Below are positions 22,287 through 33,000 of a stretch of DNA of 38,922 nt, piece by piece; within the stretch, counting starts at the first letter, position 1, and the number at the start of each line of letters is the position of its first letter. This DNA comes from Gammaproteobacteria bacterium. Its GTDB lineage: Bacteria; Pseudomonadota; Gammaproteobacteria; DAOVJZ01. The notes beneath the pieces were generated by a model. The model saw nothing but the letters and a program-made list of their open reading frames with translations. It did not search any database and was not told the DNA's origin. A program made the position numbers and the translations under genes. Location of the stretch: contig JAOUJV010000011.1 in the NCBI GenBank assembly GCA_029882995.1, positions 1 to 38,922 of the forward strand, written 5' to 3'.

Positions 22287-23449
22287 TTCTTCAGTGCCGC
22301 CTTGACTGATTTTTCAGCAGCATCAGTGAGTCCATCGGCAGTAATAATATTCAAACCGCTTTCTTCCAGCATTTTACGTCCCAGTTCAACATTGGTTCCT
22401 TCCAGACGCGCAATGATCGGCACACCGATATGCACTTCCTTTGCCGCAGCAATAATGCCTTCTGCGATCAAATCACAACGCACAATACCGCCAAAAATGT
22501 TGACCAGAATGGCTTTGACTTTTTCATCTGACAAAATCAGTTTGAAGGCTTCGGTTACACGTAGCGCGGTAATACCACCACCCACATCCAGAAAGTTGGC
22601 CGGTTCACCACCATGCAGTTTAATAATGTCCATGGTTGCCATCGCAAGTCCGGCACCATTAACCATGCAGGCAATATTGCCATCAAGCCGGATGTAATTC
22701 AGATCCAACTGTGCGGCCTGATATTCCTTTTCATCTTCCTGTGAGGCATCGCGTAATTCGGCAATGGCTTTTTGGCGGAACATGGCGTTGTCATCAAAAT
22801 TAAGCTTGGCATCAACAGCCATTAAATGTCCGTCGGTAGTGACTACCAGCGGATTGATTTCAAGCAGGCTGGCATCTTTTTCATTAAACAGGCGGTAGGC
22901 GGCATTCAAAATACTGGATAATTCCTTCACCTGTTCACCTGCCAGTCCCAAACCAAAAGCCAGCTCGCGGCATTGGTAGCCCTGTACACCTACTACCGGA
23001 TCAATTCTTTCGGTCAAAATCTTTTCCGGTGATGAAACTGCCAGCTCTTCAATATTCATACCGCCTTCGGCTGATGCAATAACCACGATACGTTCACTGG
23101 TACGGTCAACGAGCATGCTGAAATAGATTTCGCGATCTATCTGGCTGGGTTTTTCCACCAGAATATGATGGATGGGCTGTCCACTGGCATCGGTTTGATG
23201 CGTCACCAGATTCTTACCCAGCATGTCACTGGCAAATCGACCCACCTCATCACTGGAATCCACGATCTTGACCCCGCCCGCCTTGCCGCGCCCGCCGGCA
23301 TGCACCTGCGCCTTAACGACCCAGCGATCACCACCCAGCACTTGCGCGGCTGATATGGCCTCTTCTCTGGATGTGGCGGATTTACCCTCGGGAACCGGAA
23401 TGCCAAAATCGGCAAAAAGCTGTTTAGCCTGAAATTCGTGTATGTTCAT
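22283..23449 (-). CDS. sucC: ADP-forming succinate-CoA ligase subunit beta
   Basis: [51 protein letters not shown]; 4-nt overlap with sucD. Confidence 0.98.
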   Translation of the reverse strand: MNIHEFQAKQLFADFGIPVPEGKSATSREEAISAAQVLGGDRWVVKAQVHAGGRGKAGGVKIVDSSDEVGRFASDMLGKNLVTHQTDASGQPIHHILVEKPSQIDREIYFSMLVDRTSERIVVIASAEGGMNIEELAVSSPEKILTERIDPVVGVQGYQCRELAFGLGLAGEQVKELSSILNAAYRLFNEKDASLLEINPLVVTTDGHLMAVDAKLNFDDNAMFRQKAIAELRDASQEDEKEYQAAQLDLNYIRLDGNIACMVNGAGLAMATMDIIKLHGGEPANFLDVGGGITALRVTEAFKLILSDEKVKAILVNIFGGIVRCDLIAEGIIAAAKEVHIGVPIIARLEGTNVELGRKMLEESGLNIITADGLTDAAEKSVKAALKK

Positions 23450-23621
23450 GTCGGTATATTGTGGTTCATCAGTTCAAATAAGGCAAAAAAGATTACATTC
23501 AGATCACCATGACAAGTGCTGTATGCCATTCCAAACAGTGTCGTGCAATCTCCAGCTTGGTGTTACTATTAATCCGTATTGGATACATTCGTCTACTTAC
23601 AGGAAAATTTAAGGTTTATCT

Positions 23622-23849
23622 ATGGGGCTTTTTCGTTTAATTCTTCTTGGGCTTGTGATTTGGCTACTTTTTCGCCTGTATCAACGATTCATCAAGGGCC
23701 GATCCTCCCAACAACAGAAAACACACCAGATTGAAGACAATATGGTGCGCTGTAAACATTGCGGGATCCATGTGCCGGAAAAAGAGGCCCTTAAAAAAAA
23801 TAACCACTATTATTGCAGTCAGGCCCATCTTGAGGATGACACCAGATAA
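23622..23849 (+). CDS. PP0621 family protein (TM + Cys-rich zinc-finger-like tail)
   Basis: N-terminal TM; MVRCKHCGIHVPEKEALKKNNHYYCSQAHLED; directly upstream of pilS. Confidence 0.85.
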   Translation: MGLFRLILLGLVIWLLFRLYQRFIKGRSSQQQKTHQIEDNMVRCKHCGIHVPEKEALKKNNHYYCSQAHLEDDTR

Positions 23850-23851
23850 CA

Positions 23852-25465
23852 ATGCCGGAAACTATTCAGGACACAACTGAGCTGTCTGAAAAATCTCCCT
23901 GGCGCGCGCTGGAATATTTAAACTATTACCGGCTGGTGCTTACCGGTTTAATCCTGATCTTTATCGTTATCGAATTATTACCGGTACCATTCGGGAAAAA
24001 TGATCCCACCCTGTTTGAACGGGTGATTTATTTTTATTTTGCAATTGCCATTGGTTTTGTTTTCACCAATCACTACCGTAAACCCGGCTATATAGTACAA
24101 ACCTATATTCAGGTGCTAGTTGATATCGTGGCTATCACCCTGATGTTTCATGCCAGTGGGCCCGACAGCGGTATTGGCCTTTTACTCATTGTTGCTATTG
24201 CCGGCGGCAGTTTGCTGGTACCCGGACTTACCGCCTATTTTTTTGCTGCAGTAGCAACCTTGTCTTTGTTCTTTGAACAATTCTATTCACAGCTTAACAG
24301 CCTATTTGAAAGTACCTATTATTCACGTACCGGCATGCTGGGGGTTGTGTTTTTTGCCACTGCCATTCTTTCACATGCACTGGCATCCCGTATCAGAAAA
24401 TCGGAAGCCCTTGCCGCACAACGTGGCATCGATGTTGCCAATCTGGCTGAATTGAATGAGCATATTATTCAACGTATGCAAGTCGGTATTCTGGTAGTTG
24501 ATGATGATAATAAAATCCGGCTGGGTAATGCCGCCGCCAAAGTTCTACTCGGTATTTACAACTTTGAGCAACAACCTTCTCTGGAGACAGCCGCACCACA
24601 AATATTCGTGCAATTACAAAAATGGCAAAAAAATCCGGATACAGAATCAATGATTATTCAGTCAACTGAAACTACTGCTTCGATTATTCCACGCTTTGCC
24701 CGACTGGGACAATCGCGTAAACAGGGTGCACTGATTTTTCTGGAAGATGCGGCCGCGATGAAACAACAGGCGCATCATCTCAAACTGGCCTCGTTGGGAC
24801 GACTCACCGCCAGTATTGCCCATGAAATCAGGAATCCGTTATCCGCCATCAGTCATGCCGGTCAATTACTGGAAGAATCTGCTGATATTGCAGAAAAGGA
24901 TAAACGCCTGACTGAAATTATTCGCAACCATGCAAAACGCATGAATGGCATTATTGAAAATATTTTACAATTAAGCCGACAGGATCGAGCGCAACCCGAA
25001 CTATTCAATCTAAAACCATGGTTAAAAGAATTTGTTTCTGAATTCACCCTTACCAATCATATTGCTGATAAAGAAATACTACTAACCATTGAAGATGAAA
25101 CCGAAGTCCGCTTCGATCCGGAACACCTGCATCAAATCCTGTGGAACTTGTGCCAGAATAGTTTGCGTCACAGCACCGATTATGCAGGCAACCCGAAACT
25201 GGAACTCACTGCTGGTGTAGAACCGGAAACAAAACGCCCGTTCCTTGATGTCAGGGATCATGGTTCCGGTATTGACCCTGCAACGGTTAACCAGATATTC
25301 GAACCCTTCTTCACCACTGAATCAAAAGGGACGGGGTTAGGATTGTTTATAGCCCGTGAATTATGCGAGACCAATCGTGCCAGACTCGATCTGGTTCAGG
25401 GAAATGACAGGGGTGCCTGTTTTCGCATTATCTTTGCGGACCCAAGGAGAAGACAGGGGATATAG
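23852..25465 (+). CDS. pilS: Sensor histidine kinase PilS
   Basis: Multi-TM N-terminus, PAS-like region, LASLGRLTASIAHEIRNPLSAISHAGQLL H-box, DHGSGIDPATVNQIFEPFFTTESKGTGLGLFIARE; adjacent to pilR. Confidence 0.93.
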   Translation: MPETIQDTTELSEKSPWRALEYLNYYRLVLTGLILIFIVIELLPVPFGKNDPTLFERVIYFYFAIAIGFVFTNHYRKPGYIVQTYIQVLVDIVAITLMFHASGPDSGIGLLLIVAIAGGSLLVPGLTAYFFAAVATLSLFFEQFYSQLNSLFESTYYSRTGMLGVVFFATAILSHALASRIRKSEALAAQRGIDVANLAELNEHIIQRMQVGILVVDDDNKIRLGNAAAKVLLGIYNFEQQPSLETAAPQIFVQLQKWQKNPDTESMIIQSTETTASIIPRFARLGQSRKQGALIFLEDAAAMKQQAHHLKLASLGRLTASIAHEIRNPLSAISHAGQLLEESADIAEKDKRLTEIIRNHAKRMNGIIENILQLSRQDRAQPELFNLKPWLKEFVSEFTLTNHIADKEILLTIEDETEVRFDPEHLHQILWNLCQNSLRHSTDYAGNPKLELTAGVEPETKRPFLDVRDHGSGIDPATVNQIFEPFFTTESKGTGLGLFIARELCETNRARLDLVQGNDRGACFRIIFADPRRRQGI

Positions 25466-25563
25466 AAAAAGCTTCGCAGCCCTTGATATCACGACCAGAT
25501 ACAAAACACGCAATGACTATTATTACGTTTATAATTAACACCAGATAAAAACTGATAACCATA

Positions 25564-26895
25564 ATGACTCAATACACCGCCCTTATTGTTGATGACGAAC
25601 CCGATATTCTGGAACTGCTGGAAGTGACCTTATCACGTATGGAAATCAACACCATCACAGCGGGGACATTGAATGAAGCCAAACAGGCTGTGACCAACGG
25701 TGGTTTTGATCTTTGCCTGACGGATATGAAACTCCCCGATGGTGACGGTATTGAACTGATCGAGTTTCTGCAAAAACAACACCCGGAAATTCCCATTGCC
25801 ATGTTTACTGCGCACGGCAACATGGATACTGCTATCAAGGCACTTAAATCCGGTGCCTTTGATTTTGTTTCCAAACCAGTTGATATCAATGTATTACGCA
25901 ACCTGATTACCACTGCACTCAAACTGGCTAATAAACAGGATGCCATCACTTCTGATTCCCCTGCTTTGCTTGGCAACTCGCCTGCCATTGAAAAGGTGCG
26001 CAAACAAATCGATAAACTGGCACGCAGTCAGGCACCGGTTTACATTAGTGGTGAATCCGGCAGTGGCAAGGAACTCGCTGCACGCATGATCCATGAAAAT
26101 GGCGCACGCAGTGACAAACCCTTTATGCCAGTCAACTGTGGCGCTATTCCGGAAAACCTGATTGAAAGTGAATTATTTGGTCACAAGAAAGGCAGTTTTA
26201 CCGGCGCAACCTCTGACAAGGAAGGTTTGTTTAAAGCCGCTGACGGCGGTACGTTGTTTCTGGATGAGATCGCCGATCTGCCATTACATATGCAAGTCAA
26301 ACTGTTACGCGCCATTCAGGAAAAGAAAATCCGACCTGTCGGTCATGAAAAAGAAATCCCGATTGATGTACGCATTTTGAGTGCCACACACAAAGACCTG
26401 AAACAAATGGTGGATGCAGGCGAATTCAGACAGGATTTGTTTTACCGGTTAAATGTGATTGAACTTCCTATTCCGGCCTTACGTGAACACACGCAGGATA
26501 TCCCTCTTCTGGCCGAACACTTTCTTGCTCTTTTGGGACAGGAGACCAATGAGACAATGCCTGTTTTATCACAAGAGGCCATCACTGCACTGCAATCATA
26601 TCCCTTCCCGGGCAATGTACGTGAGCTGGAAAACATCCTTGAGCGTGCCATGACATTGTGTGAGAACAACCAGATTACTGCACAAGACCTGCAACTACCT
26701 GAAAATAGTCAGGTAGAGATACAGCAAGAAATGAATGATACTAAACCACTGGACTCCAAGCTTGATAACATTGAAAAAGAACAGATAGTGAAGGCCCTAC
26801 AGGAAACCAAATACAACCGTACCAAGGCAGCTGAGTTACTGGGGATGAGTTATCGCTCTCTAAGGTATAGGTTGAAGAAGCTAGGGATAGAATAA
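25564..26895 (+). CDS. pilR: Sigma-54-dependent response regulator PilR
   Basis: Receiver domain ([14 protein letters not shown]), AAA+ [31 protein letters not shown]-type [14 protein letters not shown]-terminal Fis HTH. Confidence 0.95.
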   Translation: MTQYTALIVDDEPDILELLEVTLSRMEINTITAGTLNEAKQAVTNGGFDLCLTDMKLPDGDGIELIEFLQKQHPEIPIAMFTAHGNMDTAIKALKSGAFDFVSKPVDINVLRNLITTALKLANKQDAITSDSPALLGNSPAIEKVRKQIDKLARSQAPVYISGESGSGKELAARMIHENGARSDKPFMPVNCGAIPENLIESELFGHKKGSFTGATSDKEGLFKAADGGTLFLDEIADLPLHMQVKLLRAIQEKKIRPVGHEKEIPIDVRILSATHKDLKQMVDAGEFRQDLFYRLNVIELPIPALREHTQDIPLLAEHFLALLGQETNETMPVLSQEAITALQSYPFPGNVRELENILERAMTLCENNQITAQDLQLPENSQVEIQQEMNDTKPLDSKLDNIEKEQIVKALQETKYNRTKAAELLGMSYRSLRYRLKKLGIE

Positions 26896-26930
26896 GTTCC
26901 TTCTGGCTATATATACAGTATATGAAATCC

Positions 26931-26953
26931 AAAGTGACACAAATTGTCACTTT
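26931..26953. promoter_or_regulatory. Palindrome upstream of pilA, candidate PilR/enhancer site
   Basis: AAAGTGACA-caaat-TGTCACTTT, perfect 9-bp arms; a further TGTC at 26965-26968; about 160 bp upstream of the sigma-54 site. Confidence 0.45.
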
Positions 26954-27111
26954 CTAACAATCAATGTCATAAAAAGCCTCTAAATACAGGCTAAAACCCT
27001 ACTTAAATTCGTTCAAGAAGCCTCCAAACCCTACCGATATGTGAATCAGTTCACGCTGTAATGAGCTAAATGCAGGAAAAATGGACATGTCTTGGCGCTG
27101 TCCTAAACTCT

Positions 27112-27125
27112 GGCATGAATCATGC
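27112..27125 (+). promoter_or_regulatory. Sigma-54 (-24/-12) promoter of pilA
   Basis: tGGcatgaatcatGCa: GG-N10-GC spacing matches the -24/-12 consensus, between pilR and pilA. Confidence 0.85.
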
Positions 27126-27209
27126 AAAAGTAGTGACAGGCAACATCAGATTTCAGGTCATTTAATCAATCTGGCAAGCCTGAAAAATTTAAATAACAGG
27201 AGAAACATC

Positions 27210-27665
27210 ATGAAAAAAGTACAACAAGGTTTTACATTGATCGAACTCATGATCGTTGTTGCGATCATCGGTATTCTAGCAGCCATCGCGATTCCGGCTT
27301 ATCAGGATTACATTGCACGTGCTCAGGTAAGTGAAGCTATGTCACTAACTTCAGGACTTAAAACACCAATGGCTGAATACTATGCTGATCAAGGCGCGTG
27401 GCCTGCAGCAGTATCTACTGTAAGTGACATCCGGAATGGTAAGTATGTCTCCTATATAACCATAAATACTGGCGCAGGGGCGACATCGTCCTCTGTAATT
27501 TTAGAAGCTGTTATGAAAAATTCAGGTGTGTCTGCTCAATTGCAAGGCTTAAGTTTTGCTGTTGCTTCAGATGATGGCGGTAGCGCATGGGATTGTGGTG
27601 AAGTTGGTAGTGCCGCCGGTACTACAGACATACCTGCTAACCTGTTACCAGGTGCTTGTAAGTAA
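27210..27665 (+). CDS. pilA: Type IV major pilin PilA (start corrected from 27081)
   Basis: AGGAG RBS then [44 protein letters not shown], prepilin peptidase site G/FTLIE; C-terminal Cys pair. Confidence 0.96.
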   Translation: MKKVQQGFTLIELMIVVAIIGILAAIAIPAYQDYIARAQVSEAMSLTSGLKTPMAEYYADQGAWPAAVSTVSDIRNGKYVSYITINTGAGATSSSVILEAVMKNSGVSAQLQGLSFAVASDDGGSAWDCGEVGSAAGTTDIPANLLPGACK

Positions 27666-27697
27666 CAAATTATTATTTGTCAGTAATTATGTAATCG

Positions 27698-27721
27698 CCC
27701 CGGCATTAGCCGGGGTTTTTT
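27698..27721 (+). terminator. Rho-independent terminator of pilA
   Basis: CCCCGGC-atta-GCCGGGG followed by TTTTTT. Confidence 0.95.
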
Positions 27722-27849
27722 ATTGTTTATTGTAAGCATTATTTTTATTCATATCGCTATAATCACATATCTTTATGTGATGTATTATACTGAATCAATT
27801 GTTAACTCAAACAAGACATATAAATTCAGGTATCCACTAATATATATTT

Positions 27850-29811
27850 ATGTTCCATATAGAAAACAAAAATCAGAGTCATACCTACTTATTAATCATT
27901 CTCACCATGATGAGTGTCTGGGTATTTTACCCTGGTCTTCTGGGTAGTTTTTTACTTGATGACTTTGCCAATCTACCCGCATTGAAAAAAATTGAAGGCA
28001 TTACCGATTGGGAGAATATATTATCCTTCATATTATCTGGAGAATCAGGGCCTTCTGGTCGTCCCATCAGCCTGCTAACATTTGCTTTACAAGCCAGTGC
28101 ATGGCCAACAAATCCGTTTCCCTTTAAGCTGGTCAATGTCCTTATTCACTTTATTAATGGTTTTTTAATTTATTTGCTTGTAGAACGTTTGCTCATATTC
28201 ATTAATTTTACTCATAATCAGGCAAAAAAATATTCGCTATTTATAACAGCAACTTGGCTGCTCCACCCCTTACAAATCAGTACAGTTTTCTATGTAGTAC
28301 AGCGCATGACCGAACTCTCTGCTCTGTTTACACTCAGCGGGCTTTTAATTTATCTGAAAGGAAGAACATATACGGAACCATGCGACAGGAATAAATCCTA
28401 TCTTTTAATGACTAGCGGTATTGGGATTGCTCTTTTACTAGGCACACTAAGTAAGGAAAATGCAATTCTTGCCTGCCTCTATATTGCAGTAATTGAGAGC
28501 ACTCTATTAAGACATATCCCGCGCCCAAGATATTGGTCTTTATGGGCCAGTATTTTTATTGCATTGCCTCTTATTATCCTTGCGGCATATTTGTTGCCAT
28601 CAATAATTAATCATATAGATACTAATTATCCTAACAGACCATTTAATGCATTTACCCGGCTTTTAACGGAATCCCGAGTAGTCACAGAATATTTAAAAAA
28701 TTTTTTCATCCCGCAACCATCACAAATTGGAATATTCCATTCGGACTATACCGTTTCACAAAATCTGTTCAATCCTGTCAGCACTCTGTTTTCTAGTATT
28801 TTTTTATTATCCCTGATTTTAATTGCCTTCGTCATAAGAAAAATATTTCCATTAATTTCTTTTGGTATTCTGTGGTTCTTTGCAGGGCACCTGCTTGAAT
28901 CAAGTGTAATTAGTCTTGAGTTATATTTTGAACATAGAAATTATATTCCACTATTAGGACCTGTTTTTTCCCTTATTGGTGTATTTACATACGCCAGAAA
29001 CTTTCTAAATAAGAAAGAACTCCCTATTGCTATAAAAACTATTCTGGCAGGCAGTGTGGTATGGATTGTGTTTCTTGTGGCTATAACTGCCAATGAATCA
29101 CGACTTTGGGGGAATCCAGTTCTGCAGGCAGCATCGTGGGCTGAACATCACCCCCACTCATATCGTGCACAGGGACACTATGCAGATATTTTAATAAGAT
29201 TAAAATACTATCAACAAGCAAAGAAGGTGCTAGAGGATAATTCCAAATCCTTTTCAGAAAACGCGACACACCTTCTTTTATGGTTGGACCTAACATGCCA
29301 AACAAATGAAGTTGAACCCCCAAATAGAGAACGATTGCTTAAAAGCCTTAGTAAATCAAAACATTTTAATGCCACATTTACTATATTGGATGAAATTATT
29401 ATTTTAAAAAATACTAATAAATGTGACAATGTATCTGAACAGTTCATAGAAAAAATAATACATATATTAAAAAACAACACTAATTACCAATCTCAAAAGG
29501 CCAGGCTGGCATTGCATACACTTGCAGCAAAGTTTTATGCTGGCTTCGAAAAATACCCGCAAGCTATTCAAGAAGCTAGCAACGCTTATCAAATCGCCCC
29601 CTCGGTGAACACATTGTTATTTACTGCTAATATACACCTCAAAAATAAATCTAAAATGTGGTATTTGCAAACACTTGATATTTTAGACCACTTTTGTCAG
29701 GAGTCTTTGATAAAATGCCTGCCTTTCAAGCAAGAAATAAGAAAACACCATATTATTCGTGATAAAATCAATAATATGGAAGGTAATTCAAAAGCTATAT
29801 CTAAATCCTGA
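27850..29811 (+). CDS. Multi-TM protein, candidate GT-C/TMTC-like glycosyltransferase with TPR-like C-terminus
   Basis: LLGSFLLDDFANLP (DD motif in first loop), FKLVNVLIHFINGFLIYLLVERLL, WLLHPLQISTVFYVVQRMTELSALFTLSGLLIYLKGR, LGTLSKENAIL as in TMTC-like proteins; C-terminal helical repeats. Confidence 0.7.
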   Translation: MFHIENKNQSHTYLLIILTMMSVWVFYPGLLGSFLLDDFANLPALKKIEGITDWENILSFILSGESGPSGRPISLLTFALQASAWPTNPFPFKLVNVLIHFINGFLIYLLVERLLIFINFTHNQAKKYSLFITATWLLHPLQISTVFYVVQRMTELSALFTLSGLLIYLKGRTYTEPCDRNKSYLLMTSGIGIALLLGTLSKENAILACLYIAVIESTLLRHIPRPRYWSLWASIFIALPLIILAAYLLPSIINHIDTNYPNRPFNAFTRLLTESRVVTEYLKNFFIPQPSQIGIFHSDYTVSQNLFNPVSTLFSSIFLLSLILIAFVIRKIFPLISFGILWFFAGHLLESSVISLELYFEHRNYIPLLGPVFSLIGVFTYARNFLNKKELPIAIKTILAGSVVWIVFLVAITANESRLWGNPVLQAASWAEHHPHSYRAQGHYADILIRLKYYQQAKKVLEDNSKSFSENATHLLLWLDLTCQTNEVEPPNRERLLKSLSKSKHFNATFTILDEIIILKNTNKCDNVSEQFIEKIIHILKNNTNYQSQKARLALHTLAAKFYAGFEKYPQAIQEASNAYQIAPSVNTLLFTANIHLKNKSKMWYLQTLDILDHFCQESLIKCLPFKQEIRKHHIIRDKINNMEGNSKAISKS

Positions 29812-29865
29812 TTATGCTATTGTTAAATAATTACAATATTCAAATAACTATATCCATGAGTTTCT

Positions 29866-30735
29866 ATGTCAAAAAATAAAAGAATCAATATCATTATTCC
29901 TGCGAAAAATGAGGAGGCAGGTCTAAAAAAGATTCTCCCCATAATCAGAGGAGTTGTACCCAATGCTGAGATTATTGTGGTTGATGACGCTTCTGATGAC
30001 TCTACTGCAAAAGTAGCAATAGAATCTGGCTGTAGAGTTATTACACACCCAAGAAATATGGGGAATGGTGCCAGCATTAAAACTGGTGCACGTAATGCAA
30101 ATGCAGACATACTTGTTTTTATGGATGCAGATGGGCAACATAATCCTGAAGACATACCCCTTCTTCTTGAAAAGCTGGAAGAAAATTATGATATGGTGAT
30201 CGGAGCAAGAAGCTTTGGTGGTCACAGTTCAATAGCTCGATTTACTGCTAATAATTTTTACAACAAACTTGCTTCCTTTATGACAGGATTCAAAATTGAT
30301 GATTTAACTTCTGGTTTCAGAGCTGTAAAAGCAGATAAATTCAAAAAATTTCTTTATCTCCTGCCGAACGGATTTTCATATCCAACTACTTCAACAATGG
30401 CTTTTTTTCGCTCGGGTTTCCCTGTAGCATATATTCCTATTAAAACATCACGCCGCGCAGGAACAAGTAAAATAAAATTACTTAAGGATGGTACTCGATT
30501 CTTTATCATTATCCTCAAAGTGGGAGCATTATTTTCTCCCATGCGCTTATTCCTCCCGATTAGCGCCTTTTTCTTTGCGATTGCCTGTATGTATTATGGC
30601 TACACTTATTTCACCGAGGGAAGATTTACCAATATGAGCGCGTTACTCTATATCACGTCAATTCTAACATTTCTTATTGGGATCGTTTCTGAACAAATTT
30701 CATCTCTTCACTATAAAAACACAGATGATATCTGA
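29866..30735 (+). CDS. GT2 glycosyltransferase, dolichyl/polyprenyl-phosphate sugar synthase-like, with C-terminal TM helices
   Basis: INIIIPAKNEEAGLKKILPII...EIIVVDDASDDST...DILVFMDADGQHNPEDIPLLLEKL...DMVIGAR; RAGTSKIKLLKDGTRFFIIILK; two TM helices at the end. Confidence 0.9.
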   Translation: MSKNKRINIIIPAKNEEAGLKKILPIIRGVVPNAEIIVVDDASDDSTAKVAIESGCRVITHPRNMGNGASIKTGARNANADILVFMDADGQHNPEDIPLLLEKLEENYDMVIGARSFGGHSSIARFTANNFYNKLASFMTGFKIDDLTSGFRAVKADKFKKFLYLLPNGFSYPTTSTMAFFRSGFPVAYIPIKTSRRAGTSKIKLLKDGTRFFIIILKVGALFSPMRLFLPISAFFFAIACMYYGYTYFTEGRFTNMSALLYITSILTFLIGIVSEQISSLHYKNTDDI

Positions 30736-30816
30736 TATATAATCAAGCATATACATCTATATTAAAGACAAGAATTGCACAAGTAATATCTTAAAAAGAT
30801 GAGATGTTTTTTTAAT

Positions 30817-32034
30817 ATGAAGAAGCTAAAAGTGCTGATGCTGACTTCCAGTTATCCAAAGAATGAGGATGACAATTCATCAATATTCCTGAAGTATTTA
30901 GCTGAATCCATAGCTGACAAGGACATTGACGTTACTATTCTTGCACCTGATCATGCTGACATTGCGAATAGAGACAGCGATTTTATAAATCACAGTATCA
31001 AGATTCACCATTTTCATTACCTGCCAAAGAAATTACAATTACTTGCATATGGCTCTGGAATCCTGCCAAATATTAAAAAACATCCTTTGTTAATTTTTCA
31101 GATACCGTTTTTTTTCTTCTCCATGCTATTTAGCCTGATAAACATTTGCATTAAATCAAAACCTGATATTATTCATGCTCACTGGATTATACCCCAAGGA
31201 CTAATCGCTGTTATTGTTGGTTCAATATTACGTATTCCTGTCATTACTACAGCACATGGTGCTGATGCTTATGCACTAAACAACAGGTTACTTAGCTCAA
31301 TAAAAAAATATGTTATTTCCAAAAGTCAGATCTGGACTTCCAATACCGCTTCTACGGCTAATGTTATCCAAATGGAAAAATCCAAACTAGTAATTATCCC
31401 TATGGGTGTGGATATTCAACAATTCTCTTCTGGAGATGCGACGGTATTACGAAGAAATATTGAGGAGGAGAATATTATTCTTTTTGTTGGTCGGCTAGTA
31501 GAAAAGAAGGGGGTACGATATTTAATAGAAGCCTTCAATAATCTAACTAATTCTGTTAAGTCACAATCCAAGCTATGGATTGTTGGAAGTGGCAATGAAT
31601 TATCTCTCCTACAAAAAATCATTGAGGATTATAAATTATCTGATTACATTAAGTTCTTTGGTGATATTAGTAATAAAGACCTTCCCAGCTACTATGCAGC
31701 AGCAGATATCTTTGTAGCACCATCCATTATAGATTCATCTGGTGATACAGAAGGGCAAGGAGTTGTGCTCATCGAAGCACTGGCAAGTAGAACTCCTGTT
31801 ATATCTACGAATACTGGTGGTATTCATGAGGTGATATCAAATAACAAGACGGGATTATTAGTGGAACCTGCACAACCAGAACAATTAGCAAAAGCGATAG
31901 AACAGCTTCTAAATAACTCCTTTCTTAAAAATAAAATGATTAAAAATGGATTTGATCATGTAACAAAAACATATGGTTGGTCTAATATCGCTGATAAATT
32001 TATATCTACATACTACTCAGTCGTAAATAAATAG
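30817..32034 (+). CDS. GT4 family glycosyltransferase (start 30817 preferred)
   Basis: MKKLKVLMLTSSYPKNEDDNSSIFLKYLAESIADKDIDVTILAP; ILFVGRLVEKKGVRYLIEAF; EGQGVVLIEALASRTPVISTNTGGIHEVI. Confidence 0.92.
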   Translation: MKKLKVLMLTSSYPKNEDDNSSIFLKYLAESIADKDIDVTILAPDHADIANRDSDFINHSIKIHHFHYLPKKLQLLAYGSGILPNIKKHPLLIFQIPFFFFSMLFSLINICIKSKPDIIHAHWIIPQGLIAVIVGSILRIPVITTAHGADAYALNNRLLSSIKKYVISKSQIWTSNTASTANVIQMEKSKLVIIPMGVDIQQFSSGDATVLRRNIEEENIILFVGRLVEKKGVRYLIEAFNNLTNSVKSQSKLWIVGSGNELSLLQKIIEDYKLSDYIKFFGDISNKDLPSYYAAADIFVAPSIIDSSGDTEGQGVVLIEALASRTPVISTNTGGIHEVISNNKTGLLVEPAQPEQLAKAIEQLLNNSFLKNKMIKNGFDHVTKTYGWSNIADKFISTYYSVVNK

Positions 32035-32035
32035 C

Positions 32036-32974
32036 CTAATCATCCTGCATATCCCTTCTTGAATAGAAAGTTCCAATCATAAATGAAGATGCGCTGACCG
32101 CCTTAACCAGGAACCGCTTAAAACTATTACTGTAATATTTACTCGAAATCACCATGCTACTCATGAAAATAAATGTCGGGAGTAGCATAATCATGATTTT
32201 GGACAATAATAGAAAACCAATTGGATGAATTCGCACATCAATTTTACTATAGGGCATTTCCAGATACCTCTTCAGATGGCTATCTATAAAATATTGTGAA
32301 GTATACCTTCCTGCTTCCATCATTTTTCTGGAGACAACTCTTAGATTTGAGTCTCCATCATGTAAAACAACAATATCAGGATTAAACGAGATATTTGCAT
32401 TTGTATCAAGAAGTCTTGCTATAAGATCACGATCTTCGAATCCATATTTTTTATATCTCTTATCAAACCCACCTAGTCTTTCAAACACACTACGCTTGAT
32501 AGCAAGATTTGCACTGGTAAGAACCAAGTAATTACACTCTTGCCCAGCCTCTCTAATCCGATTATGCTCGAGAAATCTAGTATAATCTCCCCAGAACCCC
32601 TTCTTTTCTGAAGACACTACACCAAAACTTACATCTGCACCTCTTTCTAGCGCCTGAATATGCGCGTATATAGCATCTTTGTCATAGAAAACACAATCTG
32701 AATCCATAAAAATAATATAATCAGAATCTGATTTTGATACACCGGTATTTATCGAATTCCCTCTACCCATATTTTCTTCATGTGTCACAATCTGTGCAAC
32801 ATCAGCCACTTTGGTATTTATATAATCAAGTGAATCCTTGCTGGAACCATCATTGACGACTATGATTTTCAAAATATATTCATCGCGTAATTGCTGTGAT
32901 AAAGCTGAGTTTACAGCCATCACAGCATTATAATGATTATTATAAAACGGAATAACTAAGGTAATTATCTGCAT
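32036..32974 (-). CDS. GT2 family glycosyltransferase
   Basis: VIPFYNNHYNAVMAVNSALSQ...IIVVNDGSSKDSLDY...IIFMDSDCVFYDKDAI; FGGFDKRYKKYGFEDRDLIARL-type motif. Confidence 0.9.
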   Translation of the reverse strand: MQIITLVIPFYNNHYNAVMAVNSALSQQLRDEYILKIIVVNDGSSKDSLDYINTKVADVAQIVTHEENMGRGNSINTGVSKSDSDYIIFMDSDCVFYDKDAIYAHIQALERGADVSFGVVSSEKKGFWGDYTRFLEHNRIREAGQECNYLVLTSANLAIKRSVFERLGGFDKRYKKYGFEDRDLIARLLDTNANISFNPDIVVLHDGDSNLRVVSRKMMEAGRYTSQYFIDSHLKRYLEMPYSKIDVRIHPIGFLLLSKIMIMLLPTFIFMSSMVISSKYYSNSFKRFLVKAVSASSFMIGTFYSRRDMQDD

Positions 32975-33000
32975 TATTCATCACTAGCAAAATGGATACA

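Noticed and set aside
27081-27209. Upstream extension of pilA from 27081
   Set aside because: It covers the sigma-54 promoter; the RBS and prepilin leader place the real start at 27210.
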